In this document: piece by piece, positions 27,010 to 35,561 of the stretch
Position numbering within the stretch: the first letter of the stretch is position 1
Layout: each line of letters begins with the position of its first letter
Assembly: GCA_028293625.1 (NCBI GenBank)
Contig: JAQGOL010000025.1
Location: 310,001 to 374,000, forward strand
Direction of reading: 5' to 3'
Length of the DNA stretch: 64,000 nt
Source: Chthoniobacteraceae bacterium
Lineage (GTDB): Bacteria > Verrucomicrobiota > Verrucomicrobiia > Chthoniobacterales > Chthoniobacteraceae
The notes under the pieces: model-generated
Seen by the model: only the letters and a program-made list of their open reading frames with translations
What the model was told of the DNA's origin: nothing
The model's database searches: none
Translations under genes and position numbers: made by a program

Positions 27010-29112
27010 ATGAGTTCTGTCGCCACCTCGGGTTCCACCACTGACCAGGCGGTGCGCCGCGTCGCGATTGCAGGCAATCCCAATTGCGGCAAAAGCACCA
27101 TTTTCAACGCGCTGACCGGGCTGCGGCAAAAAGTCGGCAATTACCCGGGGGTCACAGTGGAGCGCAAGGAAGGGAGTTTCTTTGGCAGCCATGGCGAACC
27201 GATGAATCTGCTGGATCTGCCGGGCAGTTACAGCCTGCAGACCCGTTCTCCGGATGAAGCCGTGGCGCGCGATGTTCTTCTTGGCCGGCTTCCCGGTATC
27301 GCGCGGCCCGACGTCATCATTGCCGTCGTCGACGCCTCCAATCTTGAGCGCAACCTCTATCTGGTCGCGCAACTTCTTGAATTGGAATTGCCCGTCATTG
27401 TCGTTCTCAACATGGTCGATATGGCGGAAAAAGCCGGCGTCCTCATCGACCTGCCTGCATTGCGCGAAAAGCTCGGCATCCCGGTGATCCCGATGGTCGC
27501 CACCAAGGGCGTCGGCATGATTGAACTCAAGCAGGCACTCTCGCAGACCCCGCTGCAAAAGCCAAAACATCGCGCTCCTTTCGAGCCGCTGGTTGAGGAG
27601 GAAGCCCAACAACTGGCAAATAGCCTGCCCGTTCCCCTTGAACTCGCTTTTCCCGAGGCGCTGCTCCTTTTAACGCTGCACGATCAGGCACTCGACGAAC
27701 TCGCCTCCCACGACGGCGCGGTGATTGACGCCGCACGCCAGGCGCAACATCGGATCAGGGAAGCCGGCCTTGATCCGATCTCCGTGCTGGTTGACGCGCG
27801 TTATGCCTGGATTCATTCAGTCTGCCACGCGTCAGTCAGCAGGCCGGGAACGGACGATTTATTGTCGGTTTCCGACCGGATCGACATGGTCTTTACCCAC
27901 CGGATATGGGGTTGGATCGTGTTTTTGGCGGCCATGGGGTTGATGTTTTTCTGCATCTTCACCGTCGCGCAGTATCCGATGGACTGGATCAAGGCGGTGA
28001 TCAACGCGTTTGCGGGCTGGGTCGACAAACAGATGCCGGAAAGCGATCTGCAAAGTCTGCTCACGGGCGGCATCATTGGCGGCGTTGGGGCCGTGGTGGT
28101 CTTTTTGCCGCAGATTCTTATTCTCTATTTCTTCCTCGGGATCCTGGAGGACACCGGGTATATGGCGCGCGCCGCCTTCATCATGGACCGCCTGATGTCG
28201 CGGGTCGGCCTCCACGGCAAATCGTTTATCCCACTGCTTGGCTCGTTTGCATGCGCCATTCCCGGCATCATGGCCACGCGCACCATCGAGAACCGCAAGG
28301 ATCGCCTGGTGACAATCCTGGTGGCTCCGCTGATGAGTTGCTCGGCGCGTCTGCCGGTCTACGCGATCATGATCGCTGTCCTCATTCCGGTGGCTTCGGT
28401 TTTTGCAAAGGCGGGAGTGATGCTTTGCATGTATATGCTGGGAATTGTGGCCGCCTTCCTCATGGCGTGGTTCTTAAAAACCCGCATTTTTAAAGGCGAA
28501 ACCCCCATGCTGCTGCTGGAGATGCCGCCGTACCGGATGCCTTCCTTTACCTCCATCGCACTTCGCATGTGGGAACGGGCCGGACTCTTCCTTCGGCGCG
28601 CCGGCACGGTGATCCTTGCGCTTTCAATTTTGCTCTGGGCGCTGGTGACCTACCCCAAACCGGCCGATCCCCAGACTTCAAAAGCCGACGCGCTCGCCCA
28701 AAGTTTTGCAGGCAGGATGGGACACGCCATTGAACCGCTCATTGCTCCGCTCGGATTTGACTGGAAAATCGGCATCGGCTTGGTCGGCTCATTCGCGGCC
28801 CGCGAAACTTTCGTCAGCACGATGTCGATTGTTTATAACGTGGAAGAGGACGAGGATAACAGGACACCGCTCCGCGATACGATGCGCGATGAAAAACACG
28901 CGGATGGCACCCCGGTCTACACACCGCTGGTTTGTATCGGGCTGATGGTTTTTTACGTGCTTGCCATGCAATGCATCAGCACCGTGGCCGTGGTTCGGCG
29001 TGAGACCAACTCATGGCGCTGGCCTCTCTTCCAGCTCGCCTACATGACAACGCTCGCTTACGTGGCCTCGCTGATCGTTTACCAAGGCGGCCACCTTCTC
29101 GGTTTCCAATGA
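27010..29112 (+). CDS. feoB: ferrous iron transporter FeoB
   Basis: This full-length FeoB of 700 residues has an N-terminal G domain (G1 GNPNCGKST, switch I VGNYPGVTVE, G3 DLPGSYS, G4 NMVD), a helical spacer and about ten membrane helices with two gate domains. These carry the conserved GCAIPG-like SFACAIPGIMATR and LMSCSARLPVY motifs, whose cysteines are thought to line the Fe2+ path. It imports Fe2+ across the inner membrane. It is preceded by two feoA genes and overlaps the following Cys-rich peptide gene by four bases. Confidence 0.97.
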   Translation: MSSVATSGSTTDQAVRRVAIAGNPNCGKSTIFNALTGLRQKVGNYPGVTVERKEGSFFGSHGEPMNLLDLPGSYSLQTRSPDEAVARDVLLGRLPGIARPDVIIAVVDASNLERNLYLVAQLLELELPVIVVLNMVDMAEKAGVLIDLPALREKLGIPVIPMVATKGVGMIELKQALSQTPLQKPKHRAPFEPLVEEEAQQLANSLPVPLELAFPEALLLLTLHDQALDELASHDGAVIDAARQAQHRIREAGLDPISVLVDARYAWIHSVCHASVSRPGTDDLLSVSDRIDMVFTHRIWGWIVFLAAMGLMFFCIFTVAQYPMDWIKAVINAFAGWVDKQMPESDLQSLLTGGIIGGVGAVVVFLPQILILYFFLGILEDTGYMARAAFIMDRLMSRVGLHGKSFIPLLGSFACAIPGIMATRTIENRKDRLVTILVAPLMSCSARLPVYAIMIAVLIPVASVFAKAGVMLCMYMLGIVAAFLMAWFLKTRIFKGETPMLLLEMPPYRMPSFTSIALRMWERAGLFLRRAGTVILALSILLWALVTYPKPADPQTSKADALAQSFAGRMGHAIEPLIAPLGFDWKIGIGLVGSFAARETFVSTMSIVYNVEEDEDNRTPLRDTMRDEKHADGTPVYTPLVCIGLMVFYVLAMQCISTVAVVRRETNSWRWPLFQLAYMTTLAYVASLIVYQGGHLLGFQ

Positions 29113-29246
29113 AGCCGTTAATCGATCAGATCGCCGTGGCCACGATTGTCGCCGGGGCCCTCGTATTTTTTGCCCGGCGTTTTTTGAAGAAAAAAAGCCC
29201 GGGCGGCTCATGCGGCGGAGGCTGCTGCGCTCCGAAAAAGCGGTAA
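29109..29246 (+). CDS. FeoB-associated Cys-rich single-pass membrane peptide
   Basis: A 45-residue peptide begins at the ATG inside the feoB stop (ATGA overlap). It has one membrane helix (about residues 7-22), a basic stretch (RRFLKKK) and a short Gly/Cys tail with C35, C39 and C40 (GGSCGGGCC). The layout matches the FeoB-associated Cys-rich membrane protein family. A longer frame starting further left lies within feoB and is not the real start. It probably assists FeoB, perhaps by binding iron at the cytoplasmic side. Confidence 0.82.
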   Translation: MKPLIDQIAVATIVAGALVFFARRFLKKKSPGGSCGGGCCAPKKR

Positions 29247-29355
29247 GTCCGGCCCGGATTTTCGCTTTTTCCGTAATCGTAATCTTCCGTCTGCTTCATG
29301 GCATGTACGGGAGAGAGGGGAACGATTAAGAGAGGGGGAGGAGAGTTACCTCTCC

Positions 29356-29394
29356 AAAAAAACGGATGCCAGACGAGGTCGTCTGACATCCGTT
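29356..29394 (-). terminator. rho-independent terminator of infC
   Basis: A 16-base arm at 29361-29376 pairs with 29379-29394 with a single G-U wobble, and a tight loop. On the minus strand it is followed by seven T residues (plus A-run at 29356-29362). It begins 33 bases past the infC stop. Confidence 0.9.
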
Positions 29395-29426
29395 CAAATT
29401 CTTCGCGGCATTGCGCCGCACTCTTT

Positions 29427-30053
29427 TTACTCGTCGTCTTCGTCGTCGTCCTCGGGCTCGTCGGGGAGCGGCTCGAGTTCGTCGCCGGCAGTGGAAAATT
29501 TCCGTCTGCGTTTGGCTGCGGGAAGCGGGGCGAGGGTCATGGTGACATTTCTGCCCATGAGCTTCGGCTCGGTTTCCACATTGGCCATATTGACCAAGTC
29601 ACCTTTGACGCGGATCATGAGGCGCATGCCAAGTTCCTGATGCGCCATTTCACGGCCGCGGAACTGCAATTGGATGCGCACCTTGTTTCCCTTGTCGAGG
29701 AATTCCTCGGCGTGGCGCATCTTCGTCTCGTAATCGTGACCGTCAATATTGACGCGGAATTTGATCTCCTTGAGCTTGCTGCCCGAGTTTTTCTTTTCCT
29801 TGTCGTGCTTGGAAGTCTCGTACTTGAACTTGCCGTAATCGACGATGCGGCAAACGGGAGGCTGCGCGGTAGGGGCAACCTCGACGAGATCGAGGCCGAG
29901 ATTCTGTGCGTGCCGGATGGCATCGGACAGTTTCATGACCCCGAGCTGCTCACCTGTGGAGGCCACAATCACCCGCACCTCGCGTGCGCGGATTCGGCCG
30001 TTGACTCTGATTTGTTGGAGTTGGATAGCTGGCGTTCTGGTGGGGCAGGTCAC
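29427..30053 (-). CDS. infC: translation initiation factor IF-3
   Basis: The 208-residue IF-3 has the N-domain (VNGRIRAREVRVI, then DLVEVAP, PVCRIVDYGKFKYE) and the C-domain (KEIKFRVNI, FRGREMAHQELG). It is longer than E. coli IF-3 (180) because of a basic then acidic tail: RRRKF followed by an Asp/Glu-rich end (DDDEDDE). The start shown is GTG; IF-3 genes often use rare starts such as AUU for autoregulation, and an ATC codon nine codons later is an alternative. It has its own terminator, so rpmI and rplT do not follow it here as they do in most bacteria. Confidence 0.95.
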   Translation of the reverse strand: MTCPTRTPAIQLQQIRVNGRIRAREVRVIVASTGEQLGVMKLSDAIRHAQNLGLDLVEVAPTAQPPVCRIVDYGKFKYETSKHDKEKKNSGSKLKEIKFRVNIDGHDYETKMRHAEEFLDKGNKVRIQLQFRGREMAHQELGMRLMIRVKGDLVNMANVETEPKLMGRNVTMTLAPLPAAKRRRKFSTAGDELEPLPDEPEDDDEDDE

Positions 30054-30364
30054 CTTGGAGCTGAGGGGCCCGCCCGTTTACTTTTTTCAAGTCGCAATTT
30101 CGTGGCTGTCAAATCATTCAACAGCCGCGGCTCTTTCACCGACCGCGCTTGCAACTCCACGCAGGTCTGGCGCAATGCGTTTTGGCGCACATTGAACTAT
30201 GGGGTTTAGGAGAGAATTCAAAGCGCCGCAAGGGAATTTTCCAACACTTTGCCAGAACACTGATTCCAAAGGAGCCGCGCCCGTTGATGCGCGGCACGGA
30301 ATCGGCCGCTTTCTGGCTTGGTAAATGCGTTGCGTACCGCTCAATGGAGGTGTGAACTTTTCCA
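30054..30364. other. divergent intergenic region between infC and the 22-residue-repeat gene
   Basis: About 310 bases with no gene I can support. Short overlapping open frames on both strands have no family resemblance. The infC promoter and leader must be here, as must a promoter for the gene starting at 30365. I see no L20- or IF-3-type leader structure and no riboswitch. Confidence 0.4.
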
Positions 30365-31072
30365 ATGAGCGAAACCCTGCTTGAATTGCGCGAGGAAATC
30401 GCTGAGCTGCGCCGCAAGGTCGATCGTCTGACCGGTTTGATTGACCCCTCCTCCTCCGAAAATTCAGGGACCGCCACATCGCCCCAATCCGGCACCTTCA
30501 GCCTCCATTCCCCCGACGGCACGAGCCCGATCCGGATCCGCGCTGAAAATGAGAGCGCCGGCCTTTATTTCTACGACAAACAAAACGCTTGCCGTGGCAT
30601 GATTGAGATCACTGAAAAAGGAGTGCGTTTCTCTCTCCTAAGCCCGGAAGGGCATCCGATTGTTTCAATGAAAGGCATCGATGGCCATGGCCAGCTTTGC
30701 GTCGCCTCGCCCGATGGCATCGCACGCGCCGCGATCCGTTCCACCAAACATGGCGGCGTCGTCAAAGTGCTCAATGCCCAGGGCCGCCCGCTTGGGTTTC
30801 TTTTCGGGGCTGAAAGCGGCGGCGTCATTGAACTCAACAACCAGTCCCACCGCACCGGCGTCTCGCTCTTTGCCGAGGACGACGGCGGCATGCTGCGCCT
30901 CCACCAGGGCGGCGGCGAAGTCATGGCCTCGATTTCCGCCCACGACGACTCGGGCTTGCTCACGGTCTTCGGCACCCTGGGCGAACAAGCCGTCACACTT
31001 TGCGCGGGCGAACATGGCGGCCACATTCTTATTTGCGATGTCGATGGTGACGTGCGCACAGAACTTACGTAA
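30365..31072 (+). CDS. coiled-coil plus nine 22-residue repeats, predicted beta-solenoid
   Basis: The 235-residue protein has no signal peptide. Residues 1-27 form a heptad-like helix (LLELREEIAELRRKVDRL). From residue 39 to the end, nine units of 22 residues follow without interruption (39-60, 61-82, 83-104, 105-126, 127-148, 149-170, 171-192, 193-214, 215-235). Each has Gly at or near position 5, alternating hydrophobics, a Gly at position 14 in seven of nine units, and a second hydrophobic strand. This regularity points to a beta-solenoid or beta-prism. The helix could trimerise it. I know no family for it. It lies nine bases before an M42 peptidase gene and may be co-transcribed. Confidence 0.8.
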   Translation: MSETLLELREEIAELRRKVDRLTGLIDPSSSENSGTATSPQSGTFSLHSPDGTSPIRIRAENESAGLYFYDKQNACRGMIEITEKGVRFSLLSPEGHPIVSMKGIDGHGQLCVASPDGIARAAIRSTKHGGVVKVLNAQGRPLGFLFGAESGGVIELNNQSHRTGVSLFAEDDGGMLRLHQGGGEVMASISAHDDSGLLTVFGTLGEQAVTLCAGEHGGHILICDVDGDVRTELT

Positions 31073-31081
31073 AACCACCTT

Positions 31082-32161
31082 ATGGACGATCAGGCACGCA
31101 CTTTTCTCTTCGATCTTCTCAATACCCCAAGCCCCACCGGCTTTGAGATCGCCGGCCAGCGCAAATGGGCCGCTTACGCCAGGCAGTTCGCCGCCCGCGT
31201 TGAAAACGACGCCTATGGCACCGCCTGGGCGACCATTGATGGCCAGGGCGCCAATCCGCGGCGCATCATGATCGAAGCGCACGCCGATGAGATCGGTTAC
31301 ATCGTCAAACAGATCACCAAGGACGGCTTTTTACGCATCGATCGGATCGGCGGCTCCGACACGGCCACCGCGCGCGGGCGGCGCCTCGAGATTCTCGGCG
31401 ACAAAGGCCATGTGCGCGGCATCATCGGCAACACCGCCATTCATCTGCGCAAAGATAACAAGGACGAAAAAGCGCCCCAGATCCATGAGCTTTACGTCGA
31501 TATCGGCGCATCGAGCGCCAGCGAAGTTTATGAAGCCGGTATCCGCGTTGGGCATCCGGCTGTTTATTCCGATAAAGCCGAGGCATTTGGCCAGAACCGC
31601 ATCGTCAGCCGTGCCCTCGACAATCGGATTGGCGGATTCATCCTCACCCAGGTCCTCGCCAATCTCAGCAAACGCACCGAGCCGCTGAATTCCACCGTGT
31701 TCGCCGTCAACGCCGTGCAGGAAGAGATCGGCGGCAACGGTGCGAAAATGGTGGCGCACCGGCTCAAGCCCGACGTCTGCATCGTGCTCGACGTCACGCA
31801 TGCCACCGAGACTCCGGGGATTGAGGCCGAAAAACATGGCGAAGTGAAACTTGGCGGCGGGCCGAGCATCACGCATGGGACCTGCAACCATCCCGAAGTA
31901 ATCGCGCGGCTGATGCAAGTGGCCACGAAACTTGGCATCCCGCTTCAGCACGAGAGTTCCTCGCGTTATAGCGGCACCGATACCGACGTCATCTTCACCG
32001 TGGGCGATGGAATCCCAAGCGCGCTCATTTCCCTGCCGTTGCGGTATATGCATTCGGTCGTCGAGACGGTCGACCTTTCCGACGTGGAGAAAGTCATCGC
32101 GCTTCTGACCGGCTTCATCGAATCGGTGACCGATTCCGACGAGTTCAGCCTCAAGCTCTGA
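31082..32161 (+). CDS. M42-family metallopeptidase (glutamyl aminopeptidase/endoglucanase type)
   Basis: This 359-residue enzyme has dizinc M42 residues in order: His in EAHADEIGY, Asp in ALDNRIGG, the Glu pair in AVQEEIGGNGA, Asp in VLDVTHA and a final His in RYMHSVVE. M42 enzymes are cytosolic dodecameric aminopeptidases, a group earlier mis-annotated as endoglucanase M. It trails the repeat protein gene by nine bases on the same strand. Confidence 0.92.
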   Translation: MDDQARTFLFDLLNTPSPTGFEIAGQRKWAAYARQFAARVENDAYGTAWATIDGQGANPRRIMIEAHADEIGYIVKQITKDGFLRIDRIGGSDTATARGRRLEILGDKGHVRGIIGNTAIHLRKDNKDEKAPQIHELYVDIGASSASEVYEAGIRVGHPAVYSDKAEAFGQNRIVSRALDNRIGGFILTQVLANLSKRTEPLNSTVFAVNAVQEEIGGNGAKMVAHRLKPDVCIVLDVTHATETPGIEAEKHGEVKLGGGPSITHGTCNHPEVIARLMQVATKLGIPLQHESSSRYSGTDTDVIFTVGDGIPSALISLPLRYMHSVVETVDLSDVEKVIALLTGFIESVTDSDEFSLKL

Positions 32162-32181
32162 TTCATCACCGCGCCCGAGGA

Positions 32182-32736
32182 TCAGGCGGACGGCTTCAGG
32201 CGTTCTTTTTGATCCGGATGCTGATCCCGGCGGCCGTGGACATGGAATGCCGTCCATTCCGCAAGCCGCCGTCCGAGCAACCGGCAGGCAGCCTGTGCCT
32301 CGTCGTCACGCGGAGCCTTGGCGGTCACCGCGCCGTAATGGAGCGTCAAAGTGCGGGAAGCGTAATCGGTGACTCCAAAAACGAGAAACCCGAAGTTCAT
32401 GAGCACGGTAAGCACTGATTGGCAGGCAAGCTCCATGCCGCCGCCCCAGCCGCCCGCCGAACTAAATGCGCATCCGATCTTGCCATCGATGCTCATCCAC
32501 TGCCCGCGCATCGTGTCGTCCCAGAAACGCTTCATTTTCCAGGAAAGAATTCCCATGTTCGTGGGGCTGCCCACCGCGATTCCATGGCACCAGAGCACAT
32601 CCTCGACGGTCGCGTCATCGACTGATCTGAGGCGGGTTTCCGTCTCCGGAATGGATGAGGCGCCTTCGGCCACGAGCTGCGCCATCTGCGCCACGTTGCC
32701 GCTTGCGGAGTCGAACAGGACAAGAATCTGATTCAT
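32182..32736 (-). CDS. flavodoxin-family protein (WrbA-like NAD(P)H:quinone reductase type)
   Basis: This is a 184-residue flavodoxin-like FMN-binding protein. The FMN phosphate loop FDSASGNVAQMA follows the first strand, and GSPTNMGILSWKMKRFWD and SSAGGWGGGMELA match the WrbA/flavodoxin fold. It probably reduces quinones with NAD(P)H and guards against oxidative stress. I chose the ATG at 32736 because it starts the first beta strand; 48 in-frame codons before it are polar and likely untranslated. The C-terminus extends into a basic tail. It ends 20 bases from the converging peptidase gene and follows a cupin gene by 19 bases on its strand. Confidence 0.82.
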   Translation of the reverse strand: MNQILVLFDSASGNVAQMAQLVAEGASSIPETETRLRSVDDATVEDVLWCHGIAVGSPTNMGILSWKMKRFWDDTMRGQWMSIDGKIGCAFSSAGGWGGGMELACQSVLTVLMNFGFLVFGVTDYASRTLTLHYGAVTAKAPRDDEAQAACRLLGRRLAEWTAFHVHGRRDQHPDQKERLKPSA

Positions 32737-32755
32737 TGGAAAAAAAAGCACCGGC

Positions 32756-33238
32756 TCAATGGCCGGCCGGTTGTTGCACGATCTGGATACCGTATTTGGG
32801 CGCGGCGGCGAGCAACTTCCCAATCTCCTCCGCGCATGGCGGCAATGGAGGCGAATCGGGTGAAGGAAGTTCACTTGCAAACTCCGCGAGAAATTTCTCG
32901 AACCCGGCCGGCGCGCACTGGATCAGCATGCGGACCGGAGCCGGGCTCGCATTCTTAAAGGCATGCACGGTGCCGCGCGGGATCTGCACAAACGCACCGC
33001 GACCGGCCGTCAGGCTGCGATCCGCCACCCGGAAAGTCATCTCGCCTTCGAGAATATAAAACGATTCTTCCTCGCGGGTATGAATATGAGGCGGCGGCCC
33101 GCCCCCCGGCGGCACGAGCGCCTCAAAAAGCGTGTAGGCGCCGCCGGTCTGCTCGCCGCTTGCAAGCAGCACGTAACGGTCTCCAACAGCGGAATAGGTT
33201 TTTCCTTCTCCGGGAAGGGCAAGGATGAAGTCGGGCAT
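32756..33238 (-). CDS. cupin-domain protein
   Basis: The 160-residue protein has a single cupin with motif 1 PPHIHTREEESFYILEGE (metal ligands His, His, Glu) and motif 2 ending in PRGTVHAFKN (His). This places it near quercetin 2,3-dioxygenase-like and other metal cupins of unknown substrate. The C-terminal extension of about 45 residues is Pro/Glu-rich. I chose the ATG at 33238, which starts at MPDFILALPGEGK. It is 19 bases upstream of the flavodoxin gene on the same strand, which suggests an oxidative or quinone-linked role; that is inference. Confidence 0.85.
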   Translation of the reverse strand: MPDFILALPGEGKTYSAVGDRYVLLASGEQTGGAYTLFEALVPPGGGPPPHIHTREEESFYILEGEMTFRVADRSLTAGRGAFVQIPRGTVHAFKNASPAPVRMLIQCAPAGFEKFLAEFASELPSPDSPPLPPCAEEIGKLLAAAPKYGIQIVQQPAGH

Positions 33239-33492
33239 AACCCGTTCACATAGCCAACTCCGGCATCCCATTCAAGACGCGGGTCAGGAAGGCAACCGGC
33301 AATACCCGCATTCAAAGCAGTTATTTATATATAAAATGAAAACCTTTTACCACCCTGATCCGGATAAGGGGGCGCCACCCGATAGCTTTTGAGTCGCGCA
33401 TCGGAACATGCTCCGGCCCCTTCACACCCCCTGGCGCGCCCCTCCAAACCGCCCGGCACGCCCATCTCCGGGCGCACTCCATTTATTCCATT

Positions 33493-35469
33493 ATGCCCGC
33501 CTCTCAACAATATATTGATTCCCATACTCCCCTGGGTGCCAACCTTCATAATGGCGGCGCCACTTTTCGCACCTGGGCGCCCGGCGCGCAGGAAGTCTAT
33601 GTGGTTCTCCAGGATCCCGGTGAGAACGCGCCGAGCAGCTGGCAGAAAAACCCGCACGATTTACTTACCAAAGATTCCAATGGTTACTGGGGAGGCTATT
33701 TCCCTGGAGTAACCAACGGGACTGAATACCGGTTCTGGGTCGTAGGCAGTGGAACCTCCGGGTTCAAGCGCGATCCTTATGCGCGGGAACTTCAGCTATA
33801 CGGTTATCCCCAATGCAACTGTATCGTGCGCGACGCCAATAGCTATCCGTGGCACGACCAGGGATTCCACGCGCCCGCCTTCAATGATCTGGTAGTCTAC
33901 CAGTTTCATATCGGCGTTTTTTTCGCCGAAGACGCGCATGGCAACGACATCAGGCCGGGACGCCCATCGAAGTTCCTCGATGTAGTCGATAGGATCAAGT
34001 ATCTGGCTGATCTTGGCATCAACGCCATCATGCCGCTGCCGCTTAACGAATTCCAGGGCGCCAACAGCCTTGGTTACAATGCGACGGACATTTTCTCCCC
34101 GGAAATGGATTACTCGGTTGATGGCTCCAATCTTGTTCCTTACCTGAACAAAGTGAATGCGTTGCTGGCGGAAAAACAGTGCCTGCCGCTTACATCCGAC
34201 CAGCTTTCAGGACAGATCAACCAACTGAAAGCGTTGATTGATCTTTGCCATCTTCATGGGATCGCTGTCATCGCCGATGTTGTCTATAACCATGCCGGCG
34301 GCGGGTTTGACGAACAAAGCATGCATTTCTTTGATCGGCCCGCGAGTTCCGATAACAAGGATAGTATTTACTTCCTCCCGGATGGCCAGGCAGGCGGGCT
34401 GGTGTTCGCCTTCTGGAAACAGGAAGTCCGCCAGTTCCTCATTGATAACGCCAGGATGCTCACCACCGAGTATCATATCGATGGCTTGCGCTACGATGAA
34501 GTCACCGTCATTGATCAGCACGGCGGCTGGACTTTCTGCGGCGACCTCACCAACACCATCAGGTTCATCAAACCAAAGGCGGTCCAGATCGCGGAATACT
34601 GGGGAACGGAACGCTGGCGCGGTGTGGTCAACCGGCCCGATGGAATGGGATTTGATGTCGGCTACAGCGAAAGCGTCCGGGAAACGTTGCGTGGCGTCAT
34701 TGCGCAGGCCGTGAACGGCGCCGGCACGACAATCAACTTCGATCCGCTAAAACATGCGCTCTATCCGACCGCCGGATTTCCCGCCGCCTGGAAAACCTTT
34801 CACAACATCGAAAACCACGATCTTCTCTATGACGATCACGACGATAAAAAGCCCCGCATCCCCGCGTTGGCCGATCCGGGCAATCCGCGTTCATGGTATG
34901 CGCGCAGCCGTTCCAGGGTGGCAACGGGCCTGCTTCTCACGGCGCCGGGCGTGCCGCTTCTCTTCATGGGCCAGGAATTTCTGGAAGACAAATGGTGGAA
35001 GGACGATCCGCACGCCTCGCACCTGTTTGTCTGGTGGAAAGGGGTGCAAGGGGCCGACAAACATGCCGTCGATCATCACCGCTTTACGCGGGATCTGATC
35101 TGGCTGCGCCGCAAACAACCGGCGTTGCGCGGGGAAGGGCTCAATGTTTTCCATACCAACAACCCCAGCCGTGTGATTGCCATTCACCGCTGGCTGCCGG
35201 GAATTGGACGTGACGTGGTAATCATCGCCAACCTCAACGAGTCGACCTTTTATAACTACAGCTATCGCCTCGGCTTTCCCATCGCGGGCCATTGGGAGGA
35301 GGTTTTTAATAGCGACATCTACGACAACTTCTTCAACGTCATCTCGCAAGGGAACCCCGGAGGCATCACCGCCAACGGTCCCGGCATGCATGGGCTCCCC
35401 TCCTCCGCCGGCGTCACCCTTCCCGCCAACAGCATCCTCATCTTTGCAAGGGACCGGGGCGACGGATAA
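33493..35469 (+). CDS. GH13 alpha-amylase-family enzyme (branching-enzyme/trehalohydrolase-like)
   Basis: The 658-residue protein has no signal peptide. The N-terminus (about residues 10-110) is a CBM48-like beta domain (GATFRTWAPGAQEVYV). The catalytic barrel follows with GH13 regions: I VIADVVYNHAG, II DGLRYDEV with nucleophile Asp335, III VQIAEYWG with acid/base Glu368 and IV FHNIENHD. A C-terminal beta domain ends the protein. The order and N-domain resemble glycogen branching enzymes and maltooligosyl trehalose trehalohydrolases. The exact reaction cannot be fixed. Region IV ENHD and the residue content favour a branching-like alpha-glucan enzyme. No glg genes are adjacent. Confidence 0.85.
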   Translation: MPASQQYIDSHTPLGANLHNGGATFRTWAPGAQEVYVVLQDPGENAPSSWQKNPHDLLTKDSNGYWGGYFPGVTNGTEYRFWVVGSGTSGFKRDPYARELQLYGYPQCNCIVRDANSYPWHDQGFHAPAFNDLVVYQFHIGVFFAEDAHGNDIRPGRPSKFLDVVDRIKYLADLGINAIMPLPLNEFQGANSLGYNATDIFSPEMDYSVDGSNLVPYLNKVNALLAEKQCLPLTSDQLSGQINQLKALIDLCHLHGIAVIADVVYNHAGGGFDEQSMHFFDRPASSDNKDSIYFLPDGQAGGLVFAFWKQEVRQFLIDNARMLTTEYHIDGLRYDEVTVIDQHGGWTFCGDLTNTIRFIKPKAVQIAEYWGTERWRGVVNRPDGMGFDVGYSESVRETLRGVIAQAVNGAGTTINFDPLKHALYPTAGFPAAWKTFHNIENHDLLYDDHDDKKPRIPALADPGNPRSWYARSRSRVATGLLLTAPGVPLLFMGQEFLEDKWWKDDPHASHLFVWWKGVQGADKHAVDHHRFTRDLIWLRRKQPALRGEGLNVFHTNNPSRVIAIHRWLPGIGRDVVIIANLNESTFYNYSYRLGFPIAGHWEEVFNSDIYDNFFNVISQGNPGGITANGPGMHGLPSSAGVTLPANSILIFARDRGDG

Positions 35470-35561
35470 GTTCAAAAACAGCCGGCCAGTTAGCTATCCT
35501 TTAAAGCCAGAAAGGCTGGATCTTCATGCCGCCGGGTGGCTCAATCGCGGCTCCCCGACCC

